Shown piece by piece: positions 34,524-43,586 of a stretch of 64,000 nt of DNA. Under the pieces are notes generated by a model. It had not been told where the DNA came from, made no database searches, and saw only the letters and a list, made by a program, of their open reading frames with translations. Every line of letters begins with the position of its first letter. Positions within the stretch are counted from its first letter, which is position 1. A program made the position numbers and the translations under genes. The stretch is from Streptomyces sp. GS7. GTDB lineage: Bacteria; Actinomycetota; Actinomycetes; Streptomycetales; Streptomycetaceae. The stretch is taken from positions 3,403,501-3,467,500 of the forward strand of contig NZ_CP047146.1 of NCBI RefSeq assembly GCF_009834125.1. Direction: 5' to 3'.

Positions 34524-35546
34524 TCAACCGCCGGTCAGCACCATCCGGAACCGCGCCGCCCCCGCCAGCATCTTCCCGTATGCCTCGTTGGCCTGCTCCA
34601 GCGGCATGCTCTCGGTCATCGGGCGGATGCCGTGCAGCACGCTGAACTCCATTGTTTCTTGGACGTCTTGTGCGGTACCGGACGGGTGGCCGCGGACGAC
34701 CCGGGCGCGCATGAGGAGCTGGGTGGGGTTGATCCCCAGGGGTTCGGTGTCCGCGCCGATGACCACCAACTCGCCGCGGTGGGCCAGCCCGTCCGCGGTC
34801 GCCGTGATGGCACTGGAGTTGGCGGCCGTCGCCAGGACGACCCTGGCGCCGCCGAGGGACTGCAGCGCGTCCGCGACGCCGGTCTTCGCCGTGCTGTCGA
34901 TGTAGTGGTGCGCGCCCAGCTGTTTGGCGAGGTCCCCCTTGTCGGCGCCGCGGGCGATCGCCACGACCTCGAAGCCCATCGCGACCGCGTAGCGCACGCC
35001 CAGGTGGCCCAGGCCGCCGATGCCGAGCACGGCGACCAGGTCGCCCGGCCGCCCCGAACTGCGCCGCAGCCCGTTGTACGTCGTGACCCCGGCGCACGCC
35101 AGCGGCCCGGCGTCGGGCGCCGCCAGCCCGTCGGGGATCCGGGCCAGCGCGTCGGCCGGCGCGACCATCATCTCCGCGAAACCGCCGTCGTACGCCCACC
35201 CCGGCACCTTCAGCTGCGGGCACACGATGAAGTCGCCCTGCCGGCAGGGCGTGCAGTGCCCGCAGCTGCCGCCGAACCATCCGACCGCGACCCGGTCGCC
35301 CACCCGCCAGCCGCTGTACGTCCCCTCGCCGACCGCGTCGATGCGCCCGGCGACCTCATGCCCGGGGACCACCGGGAACCGGACACCCGGCACCATGGCT
35401 CCCACGAACATCGCGTCGCTGTGGCAGACCCCGCAGGCGTCCACGGCGATCCGTACGTGGCCGGGGCCCGGCTCCGGCACCTCCCGCTCGACGATCTCGA
35501 ACGGCGCGCCCACGGCGCCGGCCTGCGCGACTCGGTAGCTGCTCAT
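34524..35546 (-). CDS. Zinc-dependent alcohol dehydrogenase
   Basis: Medium-chain dehydrogenase of 340 aa. Catalytic zinc ligands lie in CGVCHSD and GHEVAGRIDAVGEG, the structural zinc loop is CGHCTPCRQGDFIVC, and the nucleotide motif is VLGIGGLGHLGVRYA. The C-terminal signature SMPLEQANEAYGKMLAGAAR suits the AdhP-like class. The ATG at 35546 follows a leader holding a perfect 17-bp inverted repeat. The function on a particular alcohol or aldehyde cannot be read. Confidence 0.92.
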   Translation of the reverse strand: MSSYRVAQAGAVGAPFEIVEREVPEPGPGHVRIAVDACGVCHSDAMFVGAMVPGVRFPVVPGHEVAGRIDAVGEGTYSGWRVGDRVAVGWFGGSCGHCTPCRQGDFIVCPQLKVPGWAYDGGFAEMMVAPADALARIPDGLAAPDAGPLACAGVTTYNGLRRSSGRPGDLVAVLGIGGLGHLGVRYAVAMGFEVVAIARGADKGDLAKQLGAHHYIDSTAKTGVADALQSLGGARVVLATAANSSAITATADGLAHRGELVVIGADTEPLGINPTQLLMRARVVRGHPSGTAQDVQETMEFSVLHGIRPMTESMPLEQANEAYGKMLAGAARFRMVLTGG

Positions 35547-35610
35547 CTGGATCTCTCCCCGGATGTGGATCTCCCGCCACGGACTTCCCCCACCAGAAGA
35601 GCAGCTCCGG

Positions 35611-35654
35611 CCGGATCCCGCGCGCCGAACGGGGGTACGGCGCGCGGGATCCGG
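35611..35654. repeat. Perfect 17-bp inverted repeat in the leader of the alcohol dehydrogenase
   Basis: Arms CCGGATCCCGCGCGCCG (35611-35627) and its exact complement (35638-35654) enclose a 10-base loop, 65 bases upstream of the dehydrogenase start. It could be an RNA attenuator, an operator, or the terminator of a lost gene. The rest of 35547-35984 has no credible gene. Confidence 0.8.
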
Positions 35655-35984
35655 CGCCCGGCCGCGCGCGGTGCGACGGCACGACCGGGACGACGGGGAC
35701 ACGGAAGGGAGACGAGCGCACGCTCGGCGATCCGGCGACGCCCCTCCGTGACGATCACCGCGCGACCCCGCTCCGTCACGTCGCGTGGTGCGGGGCGGAG
35801 GAATCGGGCGACGTGGCCTGATGGCGCCGCAGGTGCGCCCGTGGCCCGGCGGTGTCCGTTGCCCGCACAGTGAAAGCCGTTACCCTGGCCGCCGCGCGTG
35901 GACCGGCCGGGCCGGGCGGGAGGGTCGGCCTGGCCGGTCGCCGCTGCAAGGTTCGGCACGTACCGGGAAGAGGACACGCTCACC

Positions 35985-37433
35985 ATGCCACTCAAGCGAC
36001 CCCACCAGCACCGCGACGCCAGCCCCCATCTCACCGTGAACCCGGTCTTCAGCCGGGAGCCGCTCAAGGTTCCCCGGTTCGAGCTGCCGGGGGAGGGGAT
36101 GGACCCGGACACCGCGTATCAGATCGTCCATGACGAGTTGATGCTGGACGGGAACGCCCGGCTGAACCTGGCCACCTTCGTCAGCACCTGGGCCGAGCCG
36201 CAGGCGCAGCGGCTGATGGCCGAGTGCGCCGAGAAGAACATGATCGACAAGGACGAGTACCCGCAGACCGCCGAGATCGAGGCGCGCTGTGTCCACATGC
36301 TCGCCGACCTCTGGAACGCCCCCGACTCGCATGCGGCGGTGGGCTGTTCGACCACCGGATCGAGCGAAGCGGCCATGCTGGCCGGACTGGCGCTCAAGCG
36401 CCGCTGGCAGCACCGCCGGCGCGCCGAGGGCAAGTCCACCGAGCGCCCCAACATGGTGATGGGCATCAACGTCCAGATCTGCTGGGAGAAGTTCGCCGAC
36501 TACTTCGAGGTCGAGCCGCGGTACGTCCCGATGGAAGGCAACCGCTTCATCCTCTCCGCGGAAGAGGCCGTCAAGCTCTGCGACGAGAACACCATCGGTG
36601 TCGTCGCGGTCCTCGGCTCCACCTTCGACGGCGCCTACGAGCCGGTGGCCGAGATCGCCGCGGCACTCGACGACCTTCAGGAGCGCACCGGCATCGACGT
36701 GCCCGTCCACGTGGACGGCGCCTCCGGCGCGATGATCGCCCCGTTCCTCGACCCCGACCTGGCCTGGGACTTCCGGCTGCCGCGCGTCGCCTCCATCAAC
36801 ACCTCCGGCCACAAGTACGGACTGGTCATGCCCGGCGTGGGCTGGGCCCTGTGGCGGGACGCCGCGGCGCTGCCCAAGGACCTGGTCTTCCACGTCAACT
36901 ACCTGGGCGGCGACATGCCGACCTTCGCGCTGAACTTCTCCCGCCCCGGCGCCCAGGTGATCGCCCAGTACTACAACTTCCTGCGGCTGGGCTTCGACGG
37001 CTACCAGGTCGTCCAGCAGACCTGCCGGGACGTCGCCACCCGGCTCGCCGCCGAGGTCGCCGAGCTCGGGCCGTTCACGCTGATCACCGACGGCAGCGAA
37101 CTCCCCGTCTTCGCCTTCCGGGTCAGCGACGACATCACCAACTTCACCGTCTTCGACGTCTCCGCCGCGCTGCGCGAGCGCGGCTGGCTGGTGCCGGCGT
37201 ACACCTTCCCCGCCAACCGCACCGACCTCGCGGCGCTGCGCGTCGTGATCCGCAACGGCTTCGGCCACGACCTCGGCGACCTGTTCCTGGAGGACCTGCG
37301 CCGCGTCCTGCCCCGCCTCCAGGCCCAGCAGCAGCCGCACCGCGACGCGGACGACGCCGGTTCCTTCGCGCACGGCGCCGAGACCAAGACCGCCGGCCGC
37401 CCGGCCATCCCGGAGCAGGTGGCGCGCGGATAG
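35985..37433 (+). CDS. gad: Glutamate decarboxylase
   Basis: PLP enzyme of 482 aa that converts L-glutamate to GABA and CO2. The PLP lysine is in INTSGHKYGLVMPGVGW (about K277, matching K276 of E. coli GadB). VHVDGASGAMIAPF and GCSTTGSSEAAMLAGLALKR are family landmarks. The ATG lies 9 bases after GGGAAGAGG. No GABA antiporter adjoins, so acid resistance is not directly indicated; nitrogen or redox metabolism is also possible. It is divergent from the alcohol dehydrogenase across about 440 bases. Confidence 0.95.
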   Translation: MPLKRPHQHRDASPHLTVNPVFSREPLKVPRFELPGEGMDPDTAYQIVHDELMLDGNARLNLATFVSTWAEPQAQRLMAECAEKNMIDKDEYPQTAEIEARCVHMLADLWNAPDSHAAVGCSTTGSSEAAMLAGLALKRRWQHRRRAEGKSTERPNMVMGINVQICWEKFADYFEVEPRYVPMEGNRFILSAEEAVKLCDENTIGVVAVLGSTFDGAYEPVAEIAAALDDLQERTGIDVPVHVDGASGAMIAPFLDPDLAWDFRLPRVASINTSGHKYGLVMPGVGWALWRDAAALPKDLVFHVNYLGGDMPTFALNFSRPGAQVIAQYYNFLRLGFDGYQVVQQTCRDVATRLAAEVAELGPFTLITDGSELPVFAFRVSDDITNFTVFDVSAALRERGWLVPAYTFPANRTDLAALRVVIRNGFGHDLGDLFLEDLRRVLPRLQAQQQPHRDADDAGSFAHGAETKTAGRPAIPEQVARG

Positions 37434-37723
37434 CGCGGCTCGCCGCTCCGTACCACGGGTGCCCCGTCCCGCCCACGCGCGACAGGGCACCCGCCGTATG
37501 GACGGGCCCCCGATGAGCGTGCTCACGGCGGGTGCACCCGCACCGCACGGTGAGCGCTCGGCGCCTGCCTGCGGCGTCTGCACGGTGCCGCCTCCCGTGG
37601 GGGAACGCCGAGCGCGCCGCGGTCGAAGAGCCCGGCGGGAAGGGGCCGAACAGCCCTGGTCCGCCCGCGCCGCCCGGGTCAGGCTGGGAGTGTCGTTCCC
37701 CCTGCGGGAAGGAGCTGACCGTC

Positions 37724-38458
37724 ATGGCAACGCTCGCGGAGGAGTGCCGGCCGGTGCGCATCGAGGCGGAGCTGGACGAGCCGCTGTCGCGCTGGCTCTG
37801 GGCGGTGAAATGGCTGCTGCTCGTGCCGCACCACATCGCGCTGACCGTGCTGGGCATCCTGTTCCTGGCCGCGAGCGCGCTCGCGTTCGTCTCCCTGCTC
37901 TTCACCGGGCGGTATCCGCGTGTGCTGTTCCGCTTCACCACGGGGGTGCTTCGGTGGACGTGGCGGGTGGCCTACTACTCCTACGGGGCGCTGGCCACGG
38001 ACCGCTATCCGCCCTTCAGCCTGGGCGCCGTCCCCGACTACCCGACCCGTCTGTACATCGACGGTCCGCCCCGGATGCCGCGCGGCTGGCGGCTGGTGGC
38101 GTCGTGGCTGCGCGCCCTTCCGGTGTACCTCCTGCTCGTGCTGGTCGCCCTGATCGTCCGGCTGGTGTGGTGGCTCGGCGGGCTCTCGGCGCTGCTGATG
38201 GTGGCCGCCGTGGTGGCCCTGGTGTTCACCTCTCCCGCGGGCATGCTCGTGTGGACCGGCCACTATCCGCGGCGCCAGTTCCGCGGGCTGATGGTCTGCT
38301 ACCGCTGGCTGGCGCACGTCCTCGCGTACTTCTTCCTCCTCACCGACGTGCTTCCGCCGCTGCGCCCGGAGAAGTCCGGCAGGCGGCTGCAGTTCCACCG
38401 GCACCGCCGCGCCTCGACGGGCCCGCGCCACGGGGTGCGTCCGCGTCCCGGCGTGTGA
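37724..38458 (+). CDS. DUF4389-type membrane protein
   Basis: A 244-aa integral membrane protein. Helices are visible near residues 24-60 (WLLLVPHHIALTVLGILFLA), 125-145 (ALPVYLLLVLVALIVRLVWW) and 150-175. Landmarks WAVKWLLLVPHH, FTGRYPRVLFRFTTGVLRW and DRYPPFSLG are typical of DUF4389 proteins. The ATG has GGAAGGAG upstream. The preceding 290 bases carry no gene. The function of the family is unknown. Confidence 0.82.
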   Translation: MATLAEECRPVRIEAELDEPLSRWLWAVKWLLLVPHHIALTVLGILFLAASALAFVSLLFTGRYPRVLFRFTTGVLRWTWRVAYYSYGALATDRYPPFSLGAVPDYPTRLYIDGPPRMPRGWRLVASWLRALPVYLLLVLVALIVRLVWWLGGLSALLMVAAVVALVFTSPAGMLVWTGHYPRRQFRGLMVCYRWLAHVLAYFFLLTDVLPPLRPEKSGRRLQFHRHRRASTGPRHGVRPRPGV

Positions 38459-38585
38459 CGGCGCCGAGGCGGACGGGCAACTCCCGCCGCCGGAGCGCCA
38501 CTTGGTCCGCAGCGTGGCCCGCCGGTAGGCCGCGGTCGCGCGCTCCCCGCCCCACCCGCGCTCCTGCCCCGGCTCCGCACCTCAC

Positions 38586-38645
38586 TTGAACGCGTTCAAA
38601 AACAGGTCTACAGTCGCCACCGTCAACGTTTTTGAACACGTTCAA
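38586..38645 (+). promoter_or_regulatory. Promoter with twin palindromic operators of the TetR operon
   Basis: Operator 1 is TTGAACGCGTTCAA (38586-38599, perfect). Operator 2 is TTGAACACGTTCAA (38632-38645, one central mismatch). A promoter fits exactly: -35 TTGAAC inside operator 1 and -10 TACAGT (38609-38614) with 17-base spacing. Operator 1 therefore covers the -35 and operator 2 lies just downstream of the start point. The TetR protein encoded third in this operon is the natural repressor. Confidence 0.8.
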
Positions 38646-38659
38646 GAAGGAGTCGGGAC

Positions 38660-39079
38660 GTGGACCTCTCCGTCGTCGCCTACGCCATCTACCTGCTCGT
38701 CAGCATCGGCCTGACCATCTGGGTCGCCCGCACCCTCAGCCGCAACGGGCGGATCTTCCTGGCGGACGTCCTGCACGGGAACGAGAAGCTGGCGGACGCC
38801 GTCAACCACCTGCTCGTGGTCGGGTTCTACCTCGTGAACCTCGGCCTCGTCGCGCTGTACCTCCAGGACGACGGCACCGTCGACACCTCCCGGCAGGTGT
38901 TCGAGGCGCTGTCGCGCAAGCTCGGCGTGGTGCTGCTGGTGCTCGGGCTGATGCACCTCGGCAACGTCTTCGCGCTCAACAAGTTCCGCCGGCGCGGGAT
39001 CATGGACCGTGAGCAGACTCCGCCGGTGGCGCCGCAGGGGTACACCCGGCCGGCGCCCGCCGGGCAGGTGCAGGGATGA
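38660..39079 (+). CDS. Small membrane protein of TetR-controlled operon
   Basis: A 139-aa membrane protein with three helices: residues 1-22 (VVAYAIYLLVSIGLTIWVAR), about 50-70 (VVGFYLVNLGLVALYL) and about 88-106 (LGVVLLVLGLMHLGNVFAL). The C-terminus is a Pro/Gln tail. The start is GTG, 14 bases after operator 2. It overlaps the next gene by ATGA. No function is known; the partner thiol-type protein suggests membrane stress or electron transfer. Confidence 0.78.
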   Translation: MDLSVVAYAIYLLVSIGLTIWVARTLSRNGRIFLADVLHGNEKLADAVNHLLVVGFYLVNLGLVALYLQDDGTVDTSRQVFEALSRKLGVVLLVLGLMHLGNVFALNKFRRRGIMDREQTPPVAPQGYTRPAPAGQVQG

Positions 39080-39576
39080 CGGCGACCGCCGTCGCCGCGG
39101 ACCGGGGCGCCACCGGCGTCCCGGTCCGCCGGCTCACCGTGCTGTACGACGCGCAGTGCCCGCTCTGCGCCTTCCTCCGCGACTGGCTCGGCCGGCAGCG
39201 TCAGCTGGTGCCGCTGGAGCTGGTGCCGGCCGGTACGCAGGAGGCCCGGCGGCGCCTGCCGGAGCTGGACCACACCACCACACTGGAGGAGATCACCGTC
39301 GTCGGGGACGGCGGGCAGGTGTACCGCGGCCCGGCCGCCTGGGTCGTGTGCCTGTGGGCGCTGGACAGGTACCGGCCACTCGCCCACAAGTTCAGCACCC
39401 CCTCCGGACTCCGCTTCGCGCGTGGCGCGGTGCTCGCCGCGGCCAGGTACCGCGAGTCGCACCGGGGCCCACGGCCCGCCGGCCGGGCGGTTCACGCCCC
39501 CGGCAACGGCTGGGCCGCCCCGGCGGATTCCGCCGCCCCGCAGGGCTGCCGCAGTGGCTGCGCGGTGCCCGATTAG
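39076..39576 (+). CDS. DCC-family thiol-disulfide oxidoreductase (DUF393)
   Basis: A 166-aa protein with the family signature LYDAQCPLCAFLRDWL (normally DxxCxxC). The following pattern VPLELVPAGTQEARRRLPEL, ITVVGDGGQVYRGPAAWVVC and LWALDRYRPLAHK is typical. The two Cys of CPLC form the presumed redox pair. It is translationally coupled to the membrane protein before it and lies 9 bases from the TetR gene, so the three form an operon. The biochemical role of the family is poorly known. Confidence 0.82.
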   Translation: MTATAVAADRGATGVPVRRLTVLYDAQCPLCAFLRDWLGRQRQLVPLELVPAGTQEARRRLPELDHTTTLEEITVVGDGGQVYRGPAAWVVCLWALDRYRPLAHKFSTPSGLRFARGAVLAAARYRESHRGPRPAGRAVHAPGNGWAAPADSAAPQGCRSGCAVPD

Positions 39577-39585
39577 GCTCTGACC

Positions 39586-40329
39586 GTGCCAGCAGAGAAC
39601 CCGCCCCGACCGGCCAAGAGCGAGCAGACCCGCACCCTGATCCTGGAGACGGCCATGCGGCTGTTCCAGGAACGGGGCTACGACAAGACCACCATGCGGG
39701 TCATCGCCAAGGAGGCCGGGGTCTCGGTCGGCAACGCGTACTACTACTTCGCGGGCAAGGAGCACCTGATCCAGGGCTTCTACGACCGGATCGCCGCCGA
39801 GCACCAGGCGGCGGTCCGCGACGTACTGGACCGGGAGACGGACCTGGAGGCGCGGCTCGCCGGGGTGCTGCGCGCATGGCTGGACATCGCCGCGCCGTAC
39901 CACGAGTTCGCGGCCCAGTTCTTCAAGAACGCCGCGGACCCGGACAGTCCCCTCAGCCCCTTCTCGGCCGACTCCCGGCACGCACGCGAAGCGGCCATCG
40001 ACGTGCACCGCGAAGTGCTGGCGGGCTCGAAGGCCAAGGTCCCGCCCGAACTCGCCGACGTGCTGCCCGAGTTGATGTGGCTGTCGCAGATGGGACTCGT
40101 CCTGTACTGGGTCTTCGACCGCTCGCCCGGCCGTGAGCGCAGCCGTCAACTGGCGGGCCGCGGCGCCCGGCTGACCGCCCGTGGGGTGTCCCTGGCCCGC
40201 TTCCGGGTCCTGCGCCCGCTGGTCCACGAAGTGCACGAGCTGTTCGCCGACTTCCTGCCCGGTATGGCCCAGACGGCGGTCGGGCGCAAGAAGGCAGCGG
40301 ATCCGGGGCCGACCGGCGCCGGATCCTGA
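39586..40329 (+). CDS. TetR-family regulator, probable self-repressor of its operon
   Basis: A 247-aa regulator. The helix-turn-helix (about residues 12-58) shows TLILETAMRLFQERGYDKTT then MRVIAKEAGVSVGNAYYYFA. The C-terminal half includes LMWLSQMGLVLYWVFDRSPG, common in Streptomyces TetR proteins linked to lipid or membrane genes. The start is GTG. It is the last gene of the operon whose promoter carries two TTGAAC palindromes, so autorepression is expected. Confidence 0.88.
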   Translation: MPAENPPRPAKSEQTRTLILETAMRLFQERGYDKTTMRVIAKEAGVSVGNAYYYFAGKEHLIQGFYDRIAAEHQAAVRDVLDRETDLEARLAGVLRAWLDIAAPYHEFAAQFFKNAADPDSPLSPFSADSRHAREAAIDVHREVLAGSKAKVPPELADVLPELMWLSQMGLVLYWVFDRSPGRERSRQLAGRGARLTARGVSLARFRVLRPLVHEVHELFADFLPGMAQTAVGRKKAADPGPTGAGS

Positions 40330-40392
40330 CGGCCCCCGGTTCCCGGCGGGCGTGTCGTGTGCGGCGCTCGCCCGCCGTGGGGCGCGCCGGTG

Positions 40393-41154
40393 TCAGCCCG
40401 TGGCGATGCGCGCCGCCACGCAGGGGTCCTCGTTGCGGTAGCCGAGGCGGGTGTAGAGCCGCTCGGCGGGGGCGTTGTCGGCCAGCTGCCACAGGGTGCA
40501 GAAGCCGTGGTGGCGGATCGCGTAGCGGGTCAGCCAGGAGGTCAGCGCCGCGCCGAGCCCCTGGCCGCGCTGTGCGGCGTCGGTCGCGACCGACGCCATC
40601 AGCGGGGCGCCGCTGTCGCGCAGACTGCTCAGCGCACCGCACGCCACCAGCCGCCCGCCCGTGCCGCGGATCCCGGCCCAGAGGCTGACCGCCGAGGAGC
40701 CGGGGCCGGTCGAGTGGGCCGGGCTGTGTTCGGTGAGGAAGGCGAGCAGCTCGTCGTGGTGCGCCTCGCCGAGGACCACCACCCGCTCCTCGGCCCGGTG
40801 GACGGGGGGCTCCTGGACCGTCCAGCGGAAGACCCAGGCGATGGCGTCGGTCACCGGCAGGTGCCGGCCGAGCAGCGAATCGGTCCCTCGGGGTCCGGTG
40901 AACTCCGTGACGCGGCCCGGAAGTTGGTGCGCGGCGCGCAGTACGAGCCCGGCGGCGGCGGTGGCGTCGCCGACGCTCCACACATGGCCGCGCGGCTCGT
41001 CGAGCCAGGCGGCGGCACCGTCGCCGGACCAGCTGATCCGGTGGGCCGGACGCTGCCGCGCGGCGCCGAAGCGCAGCAGGGCGGAGCCGGCCTGCCGCTC
41101 CAGGCCCTGGTCGAAGAGGTCCGCGGTCCGGGGGACAAGGGTCGTTGCCTGCAT
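40393..41154 (-). CDS. GNAT-family N-acetyltransferase
   Basis: A 253-aa acetyltransferase. The acetyl-CoA loop is VATDAAQRGQGLGAALTSWL, and the last helix-strand is LWQLADNAPAERLYTRLGYR near residue 230. The first 120 residues form a divergent N-terminal half. The ATG at 41154 has no strong ribosome site. The substrate is unknown. Confidence 0.85.
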   Translation of the reverse strand: MQATTLVPRTADLFDQGLERQAGSALLRFGAARQRPAHRISWSGDGAAAWLDEPRGHVWSVGDATAAAGLVLRAAHQLPGRVTEFTGPRGTDSLLGRHLPVTDAIAWVFRWTVQEPPVHRAEERVVVLGEAHHDELLAFLTEHSPAHSTGPGSSAVSLWAGIRGTGGRLVACGALSSLRDSGAPLMASVATDAAQRGQGLGAALTSWLTRYAIRHHGFCTLWQLADNAPAERLYTRLGYRNEDPCVAARIATG

Positions 41155-41660
41155 CGCTCTCTGGGGAAGGACGTGAGGGGGCGGGGACGATCCGGGCGTG
41201 CGCAGGGCGCGGCCGGGGCCGTTGTACGGGGTATGAGGGAGGGGCATCCCGACGGGTCCCGCGCGCGGCGGCGCCCGGTCGGCAGGCTCACTGTGGCATA
41301 CCGCCCCCGACCCGGGGCAAATCCGCGGCGCGGGCCGGAGCGGACGTCCCGCGACCAGGGGCGAATGGTGACGGACGGGGCGCGATCCGTGACCGGAACG
41401 CAGGCGCGGTCCGCGTAGGTCGCCCCGATGGGATCCACACCGTCCGTACCGGCTCCGCACCCCGCCTCCGGGTGGCGAACCGGGCCTGGCCGGGCGGTAG
41501 CCGCACCGCCCGGCGGGTGCCGATCAGCGGCCCCTCCCCGCCGCGGCGGCGGCAGCCTCCTGTGGGATGTGAAGCGTGCCAACGGGGGTGCCGCGCGGGC
41601 GCGTTCGGTGGTGTGCCGGCTGCCCGCCGTCCCGCGAGGGCGTCGAGCGCGTTCCCGCCC
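41155..41660. other. Gap without a recognisable gene
   Basis: About 500 bases. Open frames are shadow-like, without start signals or a protein family. Presumably it contains the promoter of the leftward acetyltransferase gene and the 3' end of the monooxygenase transcript. Confidence 0.5.
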
Positions 41661-42830
41661 TCAGCTGGAGCGCATCCCCTCCAGGTCGGGGAAGAGCACC
41701 TCTTGCGCGTCGTCCACGGTGATCATGCGGTTCAGGCCCTCGCCGCAGGCTGTGGCGTGCTCGGCGGAGCGGGGGAGCATGACGTCCTCGTAGGCGCGGA
41801 CGGCGCTGTCGAGGGTCGGTTCGGTGACGAGGGCCCGGGCGAGTTCGGCGCCGTCGAGCAGGGCGAGGTTGGCGCCGACGCCGAGCGGGGGCATCAGGTG
41901 GGCGGCGTCGCCGAGCAGGGTGACGCCGGGGAGGTGGTCCCAGGTGTGCGGTACGGGCAGGGCGTGCAGGGGGCGGTGGACGAAACCGCCGTCGTTGTCG
42001 CGGAGGAGGGCCAGCAGGCTCTCGTCCCAGCCGTCGTAGCGGCCGAGCAGATGGGCGCGTACCGCCGCGTCGTCGGTGAGGTCGAGGGCGGTGTGCCAGT
42101 CCTGCGGCGCGCGGAAGGCGCTGTAGACGCGGATGTGGCCGTTGCTGTTGCGCTGGGCGGTCAGGGCCTTGCGGCTGCCCTTCGCCGTCATGCTGCCGTG
42201 CCCGACGAGCCGGGCGATCCCGGGGTGGCGGGTGTCGCAGTCGTCGAAGGAGGACTCGACGAAGGTGACGCCCGTGTAGCGGGGGCGGGCGGCGGAGAGT
42301 GCCGAACGGACCCGTGACCAGGCACCGTCGGCGCCTATGACCAGGTCGAAGTCGTCGGTGGCGCCTCCGGTGAAGTGGACGCGGCAGGTGCCGTCGTCGA
42401 GCGGAGCGACCGCGTCGACGCCGGCGCCCCATCGGACGGTGCCCGGGGTGAGGGAGTTCAGGAGGAGGTCGCGGAGCTGGCCGCGGTCGATCTCCGGCCG
42501 GTCGGCCTCGTTCTCGGGCAGGAGGCGGCGCACCACGGTGGCGGTGTGGTCGAGCATGCGGATCTCCTGGCCCTCCGGTCGGGCCAGGGCACTGAATGCG
42601 TCGAACAGGCCGGCGGCCCGCAGCGCTTGCTGGCCGGTGTCGGCATGGATGTCGAGGGTGCCGCCCTGCGACCGGGCCTCGGGTGAGGGCTCGCGCTCGT
42701 AGACGGTCACGGTGCGGCCGTGACGTTGCAGGACGCGAGCACAGACGAGGCCGCCGAGACCGCCGCCGACGATCGCGATACGGGGGCTGCGGCGGTCTGC
42801 GGGGGTGTGCGTCACGTGCTGTGCGGACAT
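41661..42830 (-). CDS. FAD-dependent monooxygenase (TetX/PHBH-like)
   Basis: Flavoprotein hydroxylase of 389 aa. The FAD motif is AIVGGGLGGLVCARVLQRHG, the middle motif is FDLVIGADGAWSRVRSAL and the late FAD motif is GVTLLGDAAHLMPPLGVGAN. This arrangement fits PHBH-type single-component aromatic hydroxylases, including TetX-like enzymes. The ATG at 42830 has AAAGGAG upstream. It is divergent from a TetR gene across about 160 bases, so it is probably inducible by a small aromatic or drug-like compound. No resistance claim can be made from the sequence. Confidence 0.9.
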   Translation of the reverse strand: MSAQHVTHTPADRRSPRIAIVGGGLGGLVCARVLQRHGRTVTVYEREPSPEARSQGGTLDIHADTGQQALRAAGLFDAFSALARPEGQEIRMLDHTATVVRRLLPENEADRPEIDRGQLRDLLLNSLTPGTVRWGAGVDAVAPLDDGTCRVHFTGGATDDFDLVIGADGAWSRVRSALSAARPRYTGVTFVESSFDDCDTRHPGIARLVGHGSMTAKGSRKALTAQRNSNGHIRVYSAFRAPQDWHTALDLTDDAAVRAHLLGRYDGWDESLLALLRDNDGGFVHRPLHALPVPHTWDHLPGVTLLGDAAHLMPPLGVGANLALLDGAELARALVTEPTLDSAVRAYEDVMLPRSAEHATACGEGLNRMITVDDAQEVLFPDLEGMRSS

Positions 42831-42992
42831 GGCGGATCGCTCCTTTGTGGAGGGCACGGTCGGGAGGGTGGAAGGGACGGTGCGGCGGTGTGCCGGCGGA
42901 CCGTCCTGCCTCACCCAGAAAAGCACAGCAGCTAAATAAGTGCAACAACTCAACTTTCGTATCCGGTCAACCGTTGCGGTAGGGTGGACGGC

Positions 42993-43577
42993 ATGACAGA
43001 AGCGATGGGGCGTCGCGAACGCAAGAAGGCCCAGACGCGCAAGGCGCTGGCGGACGCCGCGCTACGGCTCTTCCTGGAGCGCGGCTACGACGACGTCGGC
43101 GTCAGGGAGGTCGCGGAGGCGGCCGACGTGTCGGTGACCACGCTGTTCAAGCACTTCCCCGGCAAGGAGGCCCTGGTCTTCGACGAGGACCAGGACCACG
43201 AGGCCGCCCTCGTCGCGGCGGTCCGTGACCGGGCTCCCGGCCAGTCCGTCCTCCACGCTCTGCGCGATCACCTGGTGGGTATGCGGGCCGCGTTCCGCGG
43301 CGACGATCCGGAATTCCGCGCCTTCCGGCGGATGGTGGAATCGACCCCCGTTCTCCAGGAGTACCAGCACCGCATGTGGCTCCGGTACGAGACCGCCCTG
43401 GCCGCCGCCATCGCCGAGGCGACCGGGGCGCCCGAGGGGGACCTCAAGTCCGCCGCGCTGGCCCGCTTCACCTTGGAGAGCCGGAATCTGCCGGGCACTC
43501 ACGAGGACCCTGAGCGCGCCTTCCGTGAGATCTTCGACCTGCTGGAACACGGCTGGGGCCATGGGTTGGGGCGGTAG
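42993..43577 (+). CDS. TetR-family transcriptional regulator
   Basis: A 194-aa regulator. The helix-turn-helix is LADAALRLFLERGYDDVGVR then VAEAADVSVTTLFKHFPGKE. The C-terminal part ends with a helix EIFDLLEHGWGHG. The ATG at 42993 has AGGGTGGA upstream; a GTG 9 bases earlier is possible. The upstream gap includes AT-rich sequence with small dyads such as CGGTCAACCG, but no clear operator. It is likely the repressor of the divergent monooxygenase. Confidence 0.87.
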   Translation: MTEAMGRRERKKAQTRKALADAALRLFLERGYDDVGVREVAEAADVSVTTLFKHFPGKEALVFDEDQDHEAALVAAVRDRAPGQSVLHALRDHLVGMRAAFRGDDPEFRAFRRMVESTPVLQEYQHRMWLRYETALAAAIAEATGAPEGDLKSAALARFTLESRNLPGTHEDPERAFREIFDLLEHGWGHGLGR

Positions 43578-43586
43578 GACCCCGGG

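Noticed and set aside
35785..36039. Small plus-strand gene before glutamate decarboxylase
   Set aside because: It overlaps the true decarboxylase start in another frame and has no homologous features.
41661..42830. Tetracycline resistance gene tet(X)
   Set aside because: The protein shares the general FAD-hydroxylase motifs, but nothing specific to tetracycline inactivation can be seen.
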